Part shown: in pieces, positions 28,565-38,001 of the stretch
How positions within the stretch are numbered: the first letter of the stretch is position 1
Layout of the letters: every line of letters begins with the position of its first letter
DNA from: Natronospira elongata
GTDB taxonomy: Bacteria; Pseudomonadota; Gammaproteobacteria; Natronospirales; Natronospiraceae
Length of the DNA stretch: 64,000 nt
NCBI RefSeq assembly: GCF_034931365.1
Contig: NZ_JAYGII010000007.1
Location: forward strand, 35,320 to 99,319
Direction: 5' to 3'
Program-made: the position numbers and the translations under genes
Notes under the pieces: generated by a model
Database searches by the model: none
Seen by the model: the letters and a program-made list of their open reading frames with translations, nothing else
What the model was told of the DNA's origin: nothing

Positions 28565-30859
28565 TCAGAATTCGAGGCGCATCCCGGCCCATGCCGTGCG
28601 GGGCAGACCGACCCGGGCACCCGCCGGACTGCGGGCGGAGACATAGGTCTCGTCGAACAGGTTTTCCACGCTGGCAAAGGCACGGACACTGCTGTTGAGG
28701 GCATACTCACCGGAGACATCAAACAGCCAGCGGGCATCGACAGTCTGATTGGCCGGAATGCTGCCGGACCCGGCCACGGAGCGGGTCTCGTCCACATAGT
28801 TCGCCGCGAAGCGGAACTGCCAGTCATTGGCAACGGCGCGCAGGGCGAGGTTCAGTTGGTGGGCGGGGATATGGGGCAACTCGTCCCCTCGGCTGACATC
28901 GCCCCATTCACTGAAATCGCTCTCGAAGCTGCTCTTGAGCTCGGTGTTGGTGTAGGTATAGGCCACTTCCAGAGGCAGGGAAATGCCGAGATCCATGACA
29001 TCAGCCAGGTCATAGCGGAGCATGGCCTCCAGACCAAAGACATCAACTTCCCCGGCCTGAAACACATCACCCACCTCGCAACCACCACCGCTGGCTGCTG
29101 TGCAGGTACCCACCAGGTTGTCAAAGGCGGTCAGAAAACCGATCAGCTCCAATTGGACGCCGTTGCGCACGAATCGAATGCCGGCCTCGTAATTGGTGGA
29201 CTTCTCTTCGTCCACGTCCGGTGAGGCACCGGTGGGCGCGAAGCCGCGATGGATACCAAAGAAGGCGTTGAGCTCCGGGTTGAGCTGGTAGATGGCCCCA
29301 AATCCGGGAATGAATACGCTGAACTCGCCCTCGCGCTCGCCGGTGATCACGCCCCGGTCCGGGTCCTCACCGGCCTGAAAATCGGTCCGTTCAATGGTGA
29401 TATCTTCGTAGCGCAGCCCCGGAATCAGGGTCCAGTTGCCGCGCCGCAGGCGATTCTGTACGTGGACCGCCAGGGCATCCGCCTGGGTGACCCGGTTGGT
29501 GGTACTGCCGGGGACGCCGTGTACCGCACCGGGCTCACTGCCGGGCAGGACCCGGGTCATGGCGAAGTTCTCCATGCGGTATACATCTTCCCATTGCAAG
29601 CGGTCTTCCTCATCCTGGTGATAGCGCAGACCGGCCTCCAGTTGATGGGACCATCCGGCCGCGTCAAACCAGGTCTGATAGACGGTCTGGACACCGCGGC
29701 TGTAGTACTCACGATTGTTGGCACGCACCTTGCCGCGGGCATCACCCCCCTCACCACGAATCCAGGCCAGTTCGGCCGAGTGTTCAGTCGGATTGGCCAG
29801 AACGGCACTGATGCCGACAAAGTCAGGGTTCCCCTGCCCATCCCAGACATCATGGAGCTTGTACCAGTTCCGACTGAAGTCGTTGTTGTAAACGGTGGTG
29901 GTCAGATTGGCATCACCCAATTCGATGTGGTGGCGCAGGGAAAGCTGTTCATGTTCGGTGTTGATCTGGTCCAGCTGGGAGCCGGCATAGCGTCGGAATG
30001 GATGGCGGCCGAAATCGTCCTGGGTCAAGCCCAGATAGGTCTCATTGGCCTCGCGAGTGCTGCGGGCAAACTTCAACTCCAGGCTATGATGGCGGTCCCC
30101 ATTGCGAGGCTCCCAGCGGAGCTTGCCGACCACGTCCCGCAGGTCGAAGCCGGTGTCCGACTCGGCCATGTTCGGCCCCCTGCGCTGAGCCCGGTCCAGA
30201 CGACGGAAACCATCACTGCCGGCATCCACTGCCTCGAGCATGAAACCCAGATTGTCGCCACTGTCACCGATCATGGCCTGATGCCGTCGGCCACCGTCGC
30301 TGCCGAGCATGAACTGGGCCCGGGCAGTGCGGCTTTCGGGCACGGGCGTGGAGACCATATTGAGAGAACCCCCGGTGGTATAGGGGCCATGCTGAATACC
30401 GCCGGCGCCCTTGAGCACCTCGATACGTTCCATGCGCATGGCGGTGGGGACATGGTAGGCAGCGGGGGCGGCGTAAGGCGCCGGGGCGATGAGCACACCG
30501 TCTTCCATCATGGTAATCCGACGGGCCCGCTCGGAACGTGAACCGCGGATGGAAATATTGGGAAACAGGCCGAACCCTTCCTCTTCCTGGATATAGACAC
30601 CGGGGATGCTGCGCAGCATGCGGTGGGGGTCACCGTAACCGGCCGCCTCGATCTCGTCACGAGAGACCAGGTGGGCGGAACCAGGGATCTCGCGAATGTC
30701 ATTGCGCGTGCCGGTGATACTCACCGGTGCCAATTCGCGAAGATCAAAATCCATTTCCAGCGCCTCGGTAAAGTCATCGCTCCCTGCCTGGGCAGCCAGT
30801 GGGACCAGGGCGAGACTGACGGCCAGGGCCAGCGGGCGGGAGACAGCTTGGATCGGCAT
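28565..30859 (-). CDS. TonB-dependent outer membrane receptor (iron type)
   Basis: A 764-residue outer membrane channel driven by TonB, probably for a ferric chelate. Signal peptide about 1-25 (ending AAQA), TonB-box-like PVSITGTR at 45-52, plug domain about 55-170 (EVLKGAGGIQHGPYTTGG), a 22-strand barrel and a terminal phenylalanine (GMRLEF). The plug resembles FecA-type receptors. AAGGAG precedes the ATG. It is downstream of fbpABC on the same strand with a Fur-type promoter about 100 bp upstream. The ligand cannot be told: no siderophore synthesis genes are in the window, so a foreign or released iron chelate is possible. Confidence 0.9.
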   Translation of the reverse strand: MPIQAVSRPLALAVSLALVPLAAQAGSDDFTEALEMDFDLRELAPVSITGTRNDIREIPGSAHLVSRDEIEAAGYGDPHRMLRSIPGVYIQEEEGFGLFPNISIRGSRSERARRITMMEDGVLIAPAPYAAPAAYHVPTAMRMERIEVLKGAGGIQHGPYTTGGSLNMVSTPVPESRTARAQFMLGSDGGRRHQAMIGDSGDNLGFMLEAVDAGSDGFRRLDRAQRRGPNMAESDTGFDLRDVVGKLRWEPRNGDRHHSLELKFARSTREANETYLGLTQDDFGRHPFRRYAGSQLDQINTEHEQLSLRHHIELGDANLTTTVYNNDFSRNWYKLHDVWDGQGNPDFVGISAVLANPTEHSAELAWIRGEGGDARGKVRANNREYYSRGVQTVYQTWFDAAGWSHQLEAGLRYHQDEEDRLQWEDVYRMENFAMTRVLPGSEPGAVHGVPGSTTNRVTQADALAVHVQNRLRRGNWTLIPGLRYEDITIERTDFQAGEDPDRGVITGEREGEFSVFIPGFGAIYQLNPELNAFFGIHRGFAPTGASPDVDEEKSTNYEAGIRFVRNGVQLELIGFLTAFDNLVGTCTAASGGGCEVGDVFQAGEVDVFGLEAMLRYDLADVMDLGISLPLEVAYTYTNTELKSSFESDFSEWGDVSRGDELPHIPAHQLNLALRAVANDWQFRFAANYVDETRSVAGSGSIPANQTVDARWLFDVSGEYALNSSVRAFASVENLFDETYVSARSPAGARVGLPRTAWAGMRLEF

Positions 30860-30948
30860 TTCGAGGCTCCTTAAGGTGCAACGGGGTTTGCGAGACGGCT
30901 ATCCGGGCGACGGGGCGGGAACAATCCGGCGCCGCCGCGTGGATTGGT

Positions 30949-30978
30949 AATATAAATGCGAACCATTATCATTTGCAA
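30949..30978 (-). promoter_or_regulatory. Fur-controlled promoter of the TonB receptor gene
   Basis: Reverse strand TTGCAA (30978-30973) and TATATT (30954-30949) are 18 bp apart. The site at 30958-30976 (GCAAATGATAATGGTTCGC on the reverse strand) matches the Fur consensus at 13 of 19 positions. Confidence 0.6.
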
Positions 30979-31021
30979 TAGCAAAACGAGGAAATTCCCC
31001 CGCGATTGCGTCAGATTCCGC

Positions 31022-32101
31022 TCAGGCCGGGGGTTCGGTGGGGCACCAGGCGCCTTCGGCCGTGGCGCGGGGAAAAGCAACGATGTGCTCGGTATCCAGG
31101 CGGATCCCGATCTGCTCGCCGATGCGATGGTCATGGTGACTGGGCACCAGGGCCAGCACCCGGTTGCCGGAGTCCAGGCGCAAGGTGTAGAGAATCTCCG
31201 CACCCCGGAAGACCTTGTATCTGACCTCCGCGGTCATTTCGCTGTCATCGTCATGGATGACGTCGTCTGGGCGTAGCAGCACATCCACATCCGTGCCCGG
31301 CTCCACATCGGTGATCAGACGGCCCTCAAGCCGGCCCAGCTCGATATTCACCTTCCCCGGCGCCGACACATGACCGGGAATCAACACTCCCTGGCCAACG
31401 AAATCCGCGACAAAACGATTCGCAGGCCGGTGGTAGAGGTTGTAAGGGCGGTCCCATTGCTGGAGGGTTCCCTGGTTCATCACTCCCACTTCATCGGCAA
31501 CGGCAAAGGCCTCATGCTGATCGTGGGTCACCATCAAGGCCGTGGCGCCAAACTCCTTGAGCACCGCCCGGACCTCGATACCCAGACGTTCACGCAGCTC
31601 CACATCCAGATTGGAGAAGGGTTCGTCCAGGAGAATCAGCCGGGGCCGGGCGACCAGTGCCCGGGCTAGTGCGACCCGTTGCTGCTGACCGCCGGACAGC
31701 TCATGGGGCTGAGCCCGCACCGCCTCCGCCAGCCCCACCGCGGCAAGCATCTCTTCCGCCCGGGCCCGGCGCTCCCGACGGCGCCCCTCACGGAGGCCAA
31801 ATGCCACATTGTCACGGGCGTCGAGATGGGGAAAGAGGGCGTAGTCCTGGAACACAATGCGGATATCCCGGGCTTCCGGTGGCACCGTCCTGCCGGCTTT
31901 GCTGAATACCCGATTGTCTATCCGGACCTCCCCGGCATCCACCGGCTCGAATCCAGCGATCGCCCTCAGCACCGTGGTCTTGCCGCAGCCGCTCGGCCCC
32001 AGCAGGCAGCCGATCTGACCCCGGGTCAGATGCAGGGTGAGGCCCTTGAGAACTTCCGTGCGGCCGTAGGCAAGGTGTAGTTGTTCCAGCTCAAGCAGCA
32101 T
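31022..32101 (-). CDS. fbpC: Ferric iron ABC transporter ATPase FbpC
   Basis: The ATPase of an FbpABC-type importer. The 359-residue protein has Walker A GPSGCGKTT (35-43), the LSGGQQQRVALARAL signature, Walker B LILLDEPFSNLD, and a C-terminal TOBE-like regulatory domain. A longer in-frame reading starts at 32161, but the ATG at 32101 with GGAG 8 nt upstream is the family start; it overlaps the end of fbpB by 11 nt, so expression is coupled. Confidence 0.9.
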   Translation of the reverse strand: MLLELEQLHLAYGRTEVLKGLTLHLTRGQIGCLLGPSGCGKTTVLRAIAGFEPVDAGEVRIDNRVFSKAGRTVPPEARDIRIVFQDYALFPHLDARDNVAFGLREGRRRERRARAEEMLAAVGLAEAVRAQPHELSGGQQQRVALARALVARPRLILLDEPFSNLDVELRERLGIEVRAVLKEFGATALMVTHDQHEAFAVADEVGVMNQGTLQQWDRPYNLYHRPANRFVADFVGQGVLIPGHVSAPGKVNIELGRLEGRLITDVEPGTDVDVLLRPDDVIHDDDSEMTAEVRYKVFRGAEILYTLRLDSGNRVLALVPSHHDHRIGEQIGIRLDTEHIVAFPRATAEGAWCPTEPPA

Positions 32102-33788
32102 GGGCAGACTCCAGATTCGCCGGGCGCCGTTTCTCACTCGCTGATTGCCCGCCCCCGTCATCCAGCCGGCGAGTCAGCAGGATGACCGGCACCAGCCCCA
32201 CCAGGACCAGGGTCAAGGCCGGCAAAGCCGCGCGTTCCCACTGCCCCTCCGCGGTCATTTCATAGATGCGCAGGGCCAGGGTCTCCCAACCGAAGGGGCG
32301 AAGCATCAGGGTAATCGGCATTTCCTTCATGACATCCACAAAAACCAGAATGGCACCGGTAATCAGACCACCCCGAACCAGAGGGAAGTGCACCCGGGCA
32401 ATGACCCCCAGCGGCCCCAGCCCCATGCCCCGGGCGGCATCATCCAGCGTGGAGGAAACCCGCAGCAGATTGGCATTCACCGGATTATAGGCGACCGCGA
32501 GGAAGCGACCGATGTAGGCAGCCACCAGACCGAGCAGGGTGCCCTGCAGGGCGATGATGATCCGATCCTCGCCCAGCAGCCAGTCAGCGCCCCCCTGCAG
32601 CACACCACTCAGCCAGACCAGCGGCAGCATCAGGCCCACCGCCAGAACCGGGCCGGGCACAGCGTAACCCACCGTTGCCACCCGTGCCCCGAGACCCGCC
32701 AGCAGACCCGGCGAGCGGCGCACGGCGTAGGCCAGCACCAGAGCGATCATGATAGCGAGCGCTGCGGCCATGGCCGACAGGCTGAGGGACCGTCCTGCCA
32801 GACCAAGATAGCGGGCATCGAGCCCATCGAAATGGGCCACGCTCCAGAACAGCAACTGCAGGGCCGGAATCAGAAAGGCAACGGTCAGGACCAGCATGCA
32901 AAAGGCCACCGCCGCCAGGGCCTTGCCACCCCGGAGGCGAAAGCGACGGGCCTGACCGGCACCGGTGGCGGTGTATCGGGTCCGCTGCCGGGACAACTGT
33001 TCCAGCACCAGAATCACCAGCACCACCACCACCAGCAGCGAGGACAACTGCATGGCCGCCTCAATGGACTGCAAGTCGTACCAGGCCTTGTAGATGGCCG
33101 TGGTAAAGGTTTCATAGTTGAATGCGGCCACGGTGCCAAAATCGGCCAGGGTCTCCATCATCGCCAGCATCACGCCGCCAATGATCCAGGGCCGCGCCAT
33201 GGGCAAGGCAACCCGAAAGAAGCCGGCAGCGGGACGCAGTCCAAGGGAACGGGCCACTTCCAGGGCCCTTGCCCCCTGGGTGGCAAAGGCATTGCGGGCG
33301 ATCAGGTAGACATAGGGATAAAGCACCAGCGTCAGGGCCAGGATCACACCCAATCTGGAACGGATGGGCGGCAGCCCGGCGTCCTCGCCCCACACGGCGC
33401 GCATCCAGCTCTGCACCGGCCCGGCATATTCGAGCTGGCCGATGAGCACGAAGGCCATCACATAGGCAGGGACCGCCATGGGCAACAGCAGGGCCCAGGA
33501 GAAAAAACGCTGCCCCGGAAAATCACAGGCCGCCACCAGCCAGGCCAGCGCCGTGCCGATCAAGGCAGTGCCCACCGCCACGCCGGCCACCAGCCACAAG
33601 GTGTTGACGATGACTTCCGGCAGCACATGGCTGCGCAGGTGAGTCCAGACCTCGGTTTCCGCGGCGAACAGGCTGGCACTGACAATCAGCAGAGGCAGCA
33701 ACACCGGCAGGGCAATCAGCCAGGCGACCAGCGGTCCCGCGGACAGGCGCGGGCGCTTCAGCCACCTTGAACCGCCCGGCCAAGTCAT
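32091..33788 (-). CDS. fbpB: Ferric iron ABC transporter permease FbpB
   Basis: A 565-residue inner membrane permease made of two fused halves, each with about six membrane helices, as in Fbp/Sfu/Hit iron transporters; each half has an EAA-type loop (ARSLGLRPAAGFFRVALPMAR and DDAARGMGLGPLGVIARVHF regions). The ATG at 33788 begins 3 nt after the fbpA stop, implying coupling. The C-terminus overlaps the start of fbpC. Confidence 0.9.
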   Translation of the reverse strand: MTWPGGSRWLKRPRLSAGPLVAWLIALPVLLPLLIVSASLFAAETEVWTHLRSHVLPEVIVNTLWLVAGVAVGTALIGTALAWLVAACDFPGQRFFSWALLLPMAVPAYVMAFVLIGQLEYAGPVQSWMRAVWGEDAGLPPIRSRLGVILALTLVLYPYVYLIARNAFATQGARALEVARSLGLRPAAGFFRVALPMARPWIIGGVMLAMMETLADFGTVAAFNYETFTTAIYKAWYDLQSIEAAMQLSSLLVVVVLVILVLEQLSRQRTRYTATGAGQARRFRLRGGKALAAVAFCMLVLTVAFLIPALQLLFWSVAHFDGLDARYLGLAGRSLSLSAMAAALAIMIALVLAYAVRRSPGLLAGLGARVATVGYAVPGPVLAVGLMLPLVWLSGVLQGGADWLLGEDRIIIALQGTLLGLVAAYIGRFLAVAYNPVNANLLRVSSTLDDAARGMGLGPLGVIARVHFPLVRGGLITGAILVFVDVMKEMPITLMLRPFGWETLALRIYEMTAEGQWERAALPALTLVLVGLVPVILLTRRLDDGGGQSASEKRRPANLESAHAA

Positions 33789-33791
33789 GGA

Positions 33792-34805
33792 TCAGCGGTA
33801 TCCTGCCCGATCCATCAGCATCACTGCCTGACGCTGGCGCTCGCCGGCATGGCGGACATTGACCGGATTCTGTCGAAACTCGCCCCAGAGGGCGACCTGG
33901 GGATCCGGCGGCACCTCGGGATTGGCCGGGTACTCGAAATTCATGCTGCCGAAGAGGCGCTGGGCCTCCTCGCTGCTCAACCACTCCAGCAAGGCCTGGG
34001 CGCCTTCGGGGTTGCCGGCATGGCGAGTGACCCCGCCGCCGGAGATATTGACATGGACGCCTGCTCCGTCCTGATCGGCCCAGTGCAGCCGCAATGGCAG
34101 ATCGGGCTCCCGGGCCTGCAGGCGTCCATAGTAGTAGCTGTTGACCAGGCCCACATCGCACTGGCCGGCGAGAATGGCCTCCATCACCTGGGTGTCACTG
34201 GAGAAGGGATCGGTGGCCAGATTGTCCACCCAACTGCGGACGATCTCCTCGCTGCGCTCCTCGCCTTTTTCCTCGATCATGATCGCCACCAGGGACTGGT
34301 TGTAGACCTTGCGGGAGGAGCGCAGACAAAGACGCCCTTCCCAGCGCTCATCGGCGAGATCGGCGTAGCTGCCCAATTCACCCTCCTCTACCCGGTCGGG
34401 GTGATAGACCATGGTGCGCACCCGCAAGGAGAGACCGAACCACTGGTCTTCGGGATCACGCAAATGTTCGGGGACACGCTCGCGCAGCGCGGGTGAATCC
34501 ACCGCCTTCAGCAAACCGCGCTCCGCCGCCTGCCAGAGGTTGCCGGCGTCCACGGTCAGCAGCAGATCGGCCCGGGTCCGTCGCCCTTCCCCCTGGATTC
34601 GCTGAAGGAGCTGGCCGGCATCACCGGTGGTATAGCGAATGCGGGTACCGGTTTTCTCTTCATAGAGGTCGAACAGGGGCTTGATCAAATGCTCCTGCCG
34701 GGCAGAGTAGACAACCACTTCGTCGTTGGCCGCTTCCGCGACGGGCAGCCAGACAAACAATGTGGCAAGCAGCGAAGCGGCCAGACAGGACTTGAACGGC
34801 GACAT
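33792..34805 (-). CDS. fbpA: Ferric iron-binding periplasmic protein FbpA
   Basis: A 337-residue periplasmic ferric ion binder of the transferrin-like class. Signal peptide about 1-25 (MSPFKSCLAASLLATLFVWL...AEA), then DEVVVYSARQEHLIKPLF, and iron-ligand tyrosines in LVNSYYYGRL. An ORF begins 36 codons upstream, but GGAGG lies 7 nt before the ATG at 34805 and the signal peptide begins there. First gene of fbpABC; the strongest Fur box of the window lies about 65 bp upstream. It would receive iron delivered by the outer membrane receptor encoded downstream, though such pairing is inferred. Confidence 0.92.
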   Translation of the reverse strand: MSPFKSCLAASLLATLFVWLPVAEAANDEVVVYSARQEHLIKPLFDLYEEKTGTRIRYTTGDAGQLLQRIQGEGRRTRADLLLTVDAGNLWQAAERGLLKAVDSPALRERVPEHLRDPEDQWFGLSLRVRTMVYHPDRVEEGELGSYADLADERWEGRLCLRSSRKVYNQSLVAIMIEEKGEERSEEIVRSWVDNLATDPFSSDTQVMEAILAGQCDVGLVNSYYYGRLQAREPDLPLRLHWADQDGAGVHVNISGGGVTRHAGNPEGAQALLEWLSSEEAQRLFGSMNFEYPANPEVPPDPQVALWGEFRQNPVNVRHAGERQRQAVMLMDRAGYR

Positions 34806-34868
34806 CAACGGACCTCCAGACTGAAGTGGGAGGCGGCTCGGGGAGGAGCCGCAGGGCGCTGGATGAGT

Positions 34869-34898
34869 ATGATAATGAGAATTATTACTAATTAGCAA
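34869..34898 (-). promoter_or_regulatory. Fur-controlled promoter of fbpABC
   Basis: Reverse strand TTGCTA (34898-34893) and TATCAT (34874-34869) are 18 bp apart. GATAATGAGAATTATTACT (34871-34889) matches the Fur consensus at 15 of 19 positions and overlaps the -10. Confidence 0.75.
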
Positions 34899-34922
34899 GC
34901 AGAACGACGACAAATAGCGCCT

Positions 34923-35456
34923 TTACCGGCGCTCGCCACGGGCCTCGTCCAGTTGCGGAACGGGACGGCGGGGCACCCGTCCCTTGGGAAAGGCCAATGG
35001 CGCCAACTCTTCCAGGGCACGCTCATAAACGGCGCGCTTGAAATGGACCACACCCTTCAGCGGTTCCCACCACTGCACCCAACGCCAGGCATCAAATTCG
35101 GGATGCTGGCTCAATTGCAGGTCGACACGGGACTCCTCCGCCACCAGGCGGAGCAGGAACCAGATCTGTTTCTGTCCAATGCACACAGGTTTCTGCTGCC
35201 GACGCACAAAGCGCTTCGGCAGCCGATAACGCAACCACCCCCGGGTGCGGCCGAGTATTTCGACATCCTGTTCGGCGAGACCAACCTCTTCCTCCAGCTC
35301 CCGGAACAGCGCCTCGCGGGGGTCTTCGCCCTGCTGGATTCCCCCTTGCGGAAACTGCCAGCCGGTGTGGTTGATCCTGCGCGCCCAGAATACGCGGCCC
35401 ACGTCGTTGCAAAGAATGATGCCGACGTTGGGCCGGAAACCGTCGCGGTCTATCAC
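34923..35456 (-). CDS. rppH: RNA pyrophosphohydrolase RppH
   Basis: RppH strips pyrophosphate from mRNA 5-prime ends and so starts decay. The 177-residue protein begins MIDRDGFRPNVGIILCN and has the Nudix box GGIQQGEDPREALFRELEEE starting at residue 38. The start is a GTG at 35456 with GGAG 7 nt upstream. It is divergent from the HAD phosphatase gene, as in pseudomonads. Confidence 0.93.
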   Translation of the reverse strand: MIDRDGFRPNVGIILCNDVGRVFWARRINHTGWQFPQGGIQQGEDPREALFRELEEEVGLAEQDVEILGRTRGWLRYRLPKRFVRRQQKPVCIGQKQIWFLLRLVAEESRVDLQLSQHPEFDAWRWVQWWEPLKGVVHFKRAVYERALEELAPLAFPKGRVPRRPVPQLDEARGERR

Positions 35457-35584
35457 GGCATTACTCCAACTTTATATAAGTTGATTCTTTCATAGCCGGC
35501 ATTGATCGGCAATGGCCGCAGTGGGTGACATAAGGGGGAGGCTCTAGGAGAATGTCGGCTCGTGAGCAAAGACTGGAGCATTCG

Positions 35585-36268
35585 ATGAAGCTGGCCCTGT
35601 TTGATCTGGACAACACCCTGCTTGACGGTGACAGCGATTATCTCTGGGGTGAGCACCTGGTGGCGCAAGGCGTGGTGGATGGCGACTGGTATCGCTCGGA
35701 GAACCTGCGCTACTACCATGCCTACGAGGCAGGGCAATTGGATATTCGGGAATTTCTGGCTTTCGCCCTGCGGCCGCTGGCGGAGAATCGGCGCGCCCAA
35801 CTGGAGGCCTGGCGCTCGGACTTCATCGAGTCCCAGATCATGCCGCGAATTGCCACCGAGGCCCTGCGGCTGGTGGATCGCCACCGGGACGCGGGAGAGA
35901 CGCCGGTCATCGTCACCGCCACCAACCGCTTCGTGACCGAGCCCATTGCCCAGCTTTTCGGCATTGACCACCTGCTGGCCACGGAAGCGGAAATGCGGGA
36001 TGGAGAGTTCACCGGCGAAGTAGCCGGCACCCCCTGTTTCCGGGAGGGCAAGCTGATCCGCCTGCAGCAATGGCTGGGCGGCAATATCGGGGTACTGGAG
36101 TCAGCCCATTTTTACTCTGACTCGCGCAATGACCTGCCCTTGCTGGAAGCCGTGGGGCATCCGGTGGCGGTCAACCCCGATCCGGCCCTGGCCGGTATTG
36201 CCCGTGAGCGGGGATGGCCGATGCTCAGCCTGCGGGCGGAGGTTGCCGAGCAAAAACCCGGCGGCTAG
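35585..36268 (+). CDS. HAD-superfamily subfamily IB hydrolase (SerB-like)
   Basis: A 227-residue phosphatase-like protein. Motif I is LALFDLDNTLLDGD (nucleophile D7, general acid D9), motif II VTATN, motif III/IV SDSRNDLPLLEAVG. It resembles phosphoserine phosphatase relatives encoded next to rppH; the true substrate is unknown. The ATG at 35585 has GGAG 7 nt upstream; an in-frame ATG at 35552 has none. Its stop codon shares a CTAG palindrome with the stop of the convergent phzF gene. Confidence 0.82.
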   Translation: MKLALFDLDNTLLDGDSDYLWGEHLVAQGVVDGDWYRSENLRYYHAYEAGQLDIREFLAFALRPLAENRRAQLEAWRSDFIESQIMPRIATEALRLVDRHRDAGETPVIVTATNRFVTEPIAQLFGIDHLLATEAEMRDGEFTGEVAGTPCFREGKLIRLQQWLGGNIGVLESAHFYSDSRNDLPLLEAVGHPVAVNPDPALAGIARERGWPMLSLRAEVAEQKPGG

Positions 36269-37065
36269 GCCGGGACCCGAATGACGCCCTGGAGATAGGG
36301 TACCGCCTGGCCGGCAATCTCGACGCGGTCCCCCAGGAGGCGACAGTGCAGCTCACCGCCGCGGCGGGATACCTGGCGGGCTCGCAGCCGCGTGACCTCC
36401 AGTCGCTTCGCCCAATAAGGAACCAGAGTGCAATGGGCCGAACCGGTAACCGGATCTTCCGGCACACCCACCCGCGGCCCAAAGAAACGAGAGATAAAGT
36501 TGTAATCACCCGTGCCCGGGGCGGTCACGATCACGCCGCGCGCTTCTATGGCCGCCAGCCGGGCCATATCCGGGCGCATTTCGACGACACTGCGAGGCTG
36601 ACGATAAACGGCCAGAACATCATCCGCACGCAAGACCACTTCCGGCGCCTCACCCAGGGCCTTGGTCAGTGCGGCGCGCAATTCGCCACTACCCACCGCC
36701 GGTGGCCGGGCCGGGAAATCCAGGTAGATCAGCCCGCTCCCATCCCGGCTCACGGTCAGGGGACCGGACGCCGAGTCGAAGCGCAGTGACTGAAGGCCGC
36801 TGCTGAGCTCATTGAAGATCACCCAGGCCGAGGCCAGGGTGGCGTGACCGCAGAGGTCCACCTCGGTACCCGGGGTAAACCAGCGGATCTGCCAGTGCTC
36901 CCCTTCCCCCACCAGAAAGGCGGTTTCGGACAGATTATTCTCCGCGGCAATGGCCTGGAGGATGTCGTCATCCAGCCATCCAGCCAACGGCACAACCGCG
37001 GCAGGATTACCGGCGAATACCCGATCGGAGAAGGCATCCACCTGAAAAATGGGCAATTGCATCAT
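36265..37065 (-). CDS. PhzF-family isomerase/epimerase-like protein
   Basis: A 266-residue two-domain protein of the PhzF family. It has FQVDAFSDRVFAGNPAAVV near the start, the catalytic glutamate in ENNLSETAFLV (about E47), and GHATLASAW and GSAHCTLVPYW in the two halves. Substrate unknown; most family members outside phenazine clusters have no assigned reaction. The start at 37065 overlaps the upstream stop in an ATGA junction with AGGA 8 nt before, which settles it against an ATG at 37083. Confidence 0.85.
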   Translation of the reverse strand: MMQLPIFQVDAFSDRVFAGNPAAVVPLAGWLDDDILQAIAAENNLSETAFLVGEGEHWQIRWFTPGTEVDLCGHATLASAWVIFNELSSGLQSLRFDSASGPLTVSRDGSGLIYLDFPARPPAVGSGELRAALTKALGEAPEVVLRADDVLAVYRQPRSVVEMRPDMARLAAIEARGVIVTAPGTGDYNFISRFFGPRVGVPEDPVTGSAHCTLVPYWAKRLEVTRLRARQVSRRGGELHCRLLGDRVEIAGQAVPYLQGVIRVPA

Positions 37066-37862
37066 GCTGTTTTCCTGTTCCATTGGAGTTGGCGGAGAAC
37101 ACTGTCATGGAGCCGGCCATTGCTGGCGAGGATATGAGAACTGTCCAGACCCAGAGGGCGACCATCCAGACCGGACACCCGGCCACCGGCCTCCTCCACC
37201 AACAGGGACAAGGCGGCCACATCAAGAATGTTGACGTCGGACTCGATCACCAGGTCAAGCGCGCCCCGGGCCAGATAATGATAATGGCTGAAATCACCAT
37301 AACCCCGTGTGCGCTCCACCCGCCCGCTCAGATCACCCAGGCGTGACCAGGCGGCCGGGTCCCGGGCGAGGCTGCGCAAATTGCCGGTGGACAGGTGCGC
37401 ATCCCGCAAGCCACTGACATGACTGACCTTGATGGGGCGATCATTGAGCCAGGCACCGCCACCGAGACTGGCCCAGGCCGTCTCGCCCATCGCGGGGGCC
37501 GAGGAGACACCGACCACGACGCGTCCCCGATGCATGAGGGCAATCTGGGTGGAGAAGAAAGGGGTTCCCCGAATGAAGCTGCGGGTGCCATCCAGGGGGT
37601 CCACCAACCACAGCCACTCGGCATCCCGGTCGCCACCGCCGGATTCCTCGCTCCAGACCTGGTGACCCGGGAAGGCTTCACGCAGCACCTTGAGAATGGC
37701 GGTTTCGGCGGCAAAATCCACCTCCGTTACCGGTGTGGCATCCTCCTTGAAATGAACCTCCTGGGCACCGTCGCGCATTGCCTCGCGCAGACAACGTTCG
37801 GCCGCGTCGGCAGCCTGGCGGGCCGTCTCCAAATAGGCGCTGTAGTCGCTGCTCAAAATCAT
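37062..37862 (-). CDS. hisN: Inositol monophosphatase-family phosphatase, likely histidinol-phosphatase HisN
   Basis: A magnesium-dependent phosphatase of 267 residues with family motifs VWSEESGGGD, WLWLVDPLDGTRSFIRG and DVNILDVAALSLLVEEAGG. The WLWLVDPLDGTRSFI form resembles HisN-type histidinol phosphatases, but CysQ or SuhB-like activity is not excluded. GGAG is too close to the ATG at 37862 and better placed for a TTG two codons later, so the start is uncertain. It is coupled to phzF by a 4-nt overlap. Confidence 0.75.
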   Translation of the reverse strand: MILSSDYSAYLETARQAADAAERCLREAMRDGAQEVHFKEDATPVTEVDFAAETAILKVLREAFPGHQVWSEESGGGDRDAEWLWLVDPLDGTRSFIRGTPFFSTQIALMHRGRVVVGVSSAPAMGETAWASLGGGAWLNDRPIKVSHVSGLRDAHLSTGNLRSLARDPAAWSRLGDLSGRVERTRGYGDFSHYHYLARGALDLVIESDVNILDVAALSLLVEEAGGRVSGLDGRPLGLDSSHILASNGRLHDSVLRQLQWNRKTA

Positions 37863-38001
37863 GCTCCGGCAGATACAAAGGGCACAGAATAGCAAATATG
37901 GGCGTCAACAAACGCCCGCCAACCCCCGACGCAGTCCTTGACAGTGACACCGCCGCCAATGACCATTGCGGACCACTTCCCCGGACAGCAGAGGGTCAAA
38001 G

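Noticed and set aside
32145..33770. Plus-strand open frame of 541 codons antisense to fbpB
   Set aside because: Its product is rich in Gln, Gly and His without any fold; fbpB on the other strand has full membrane helices and overlapping partners.
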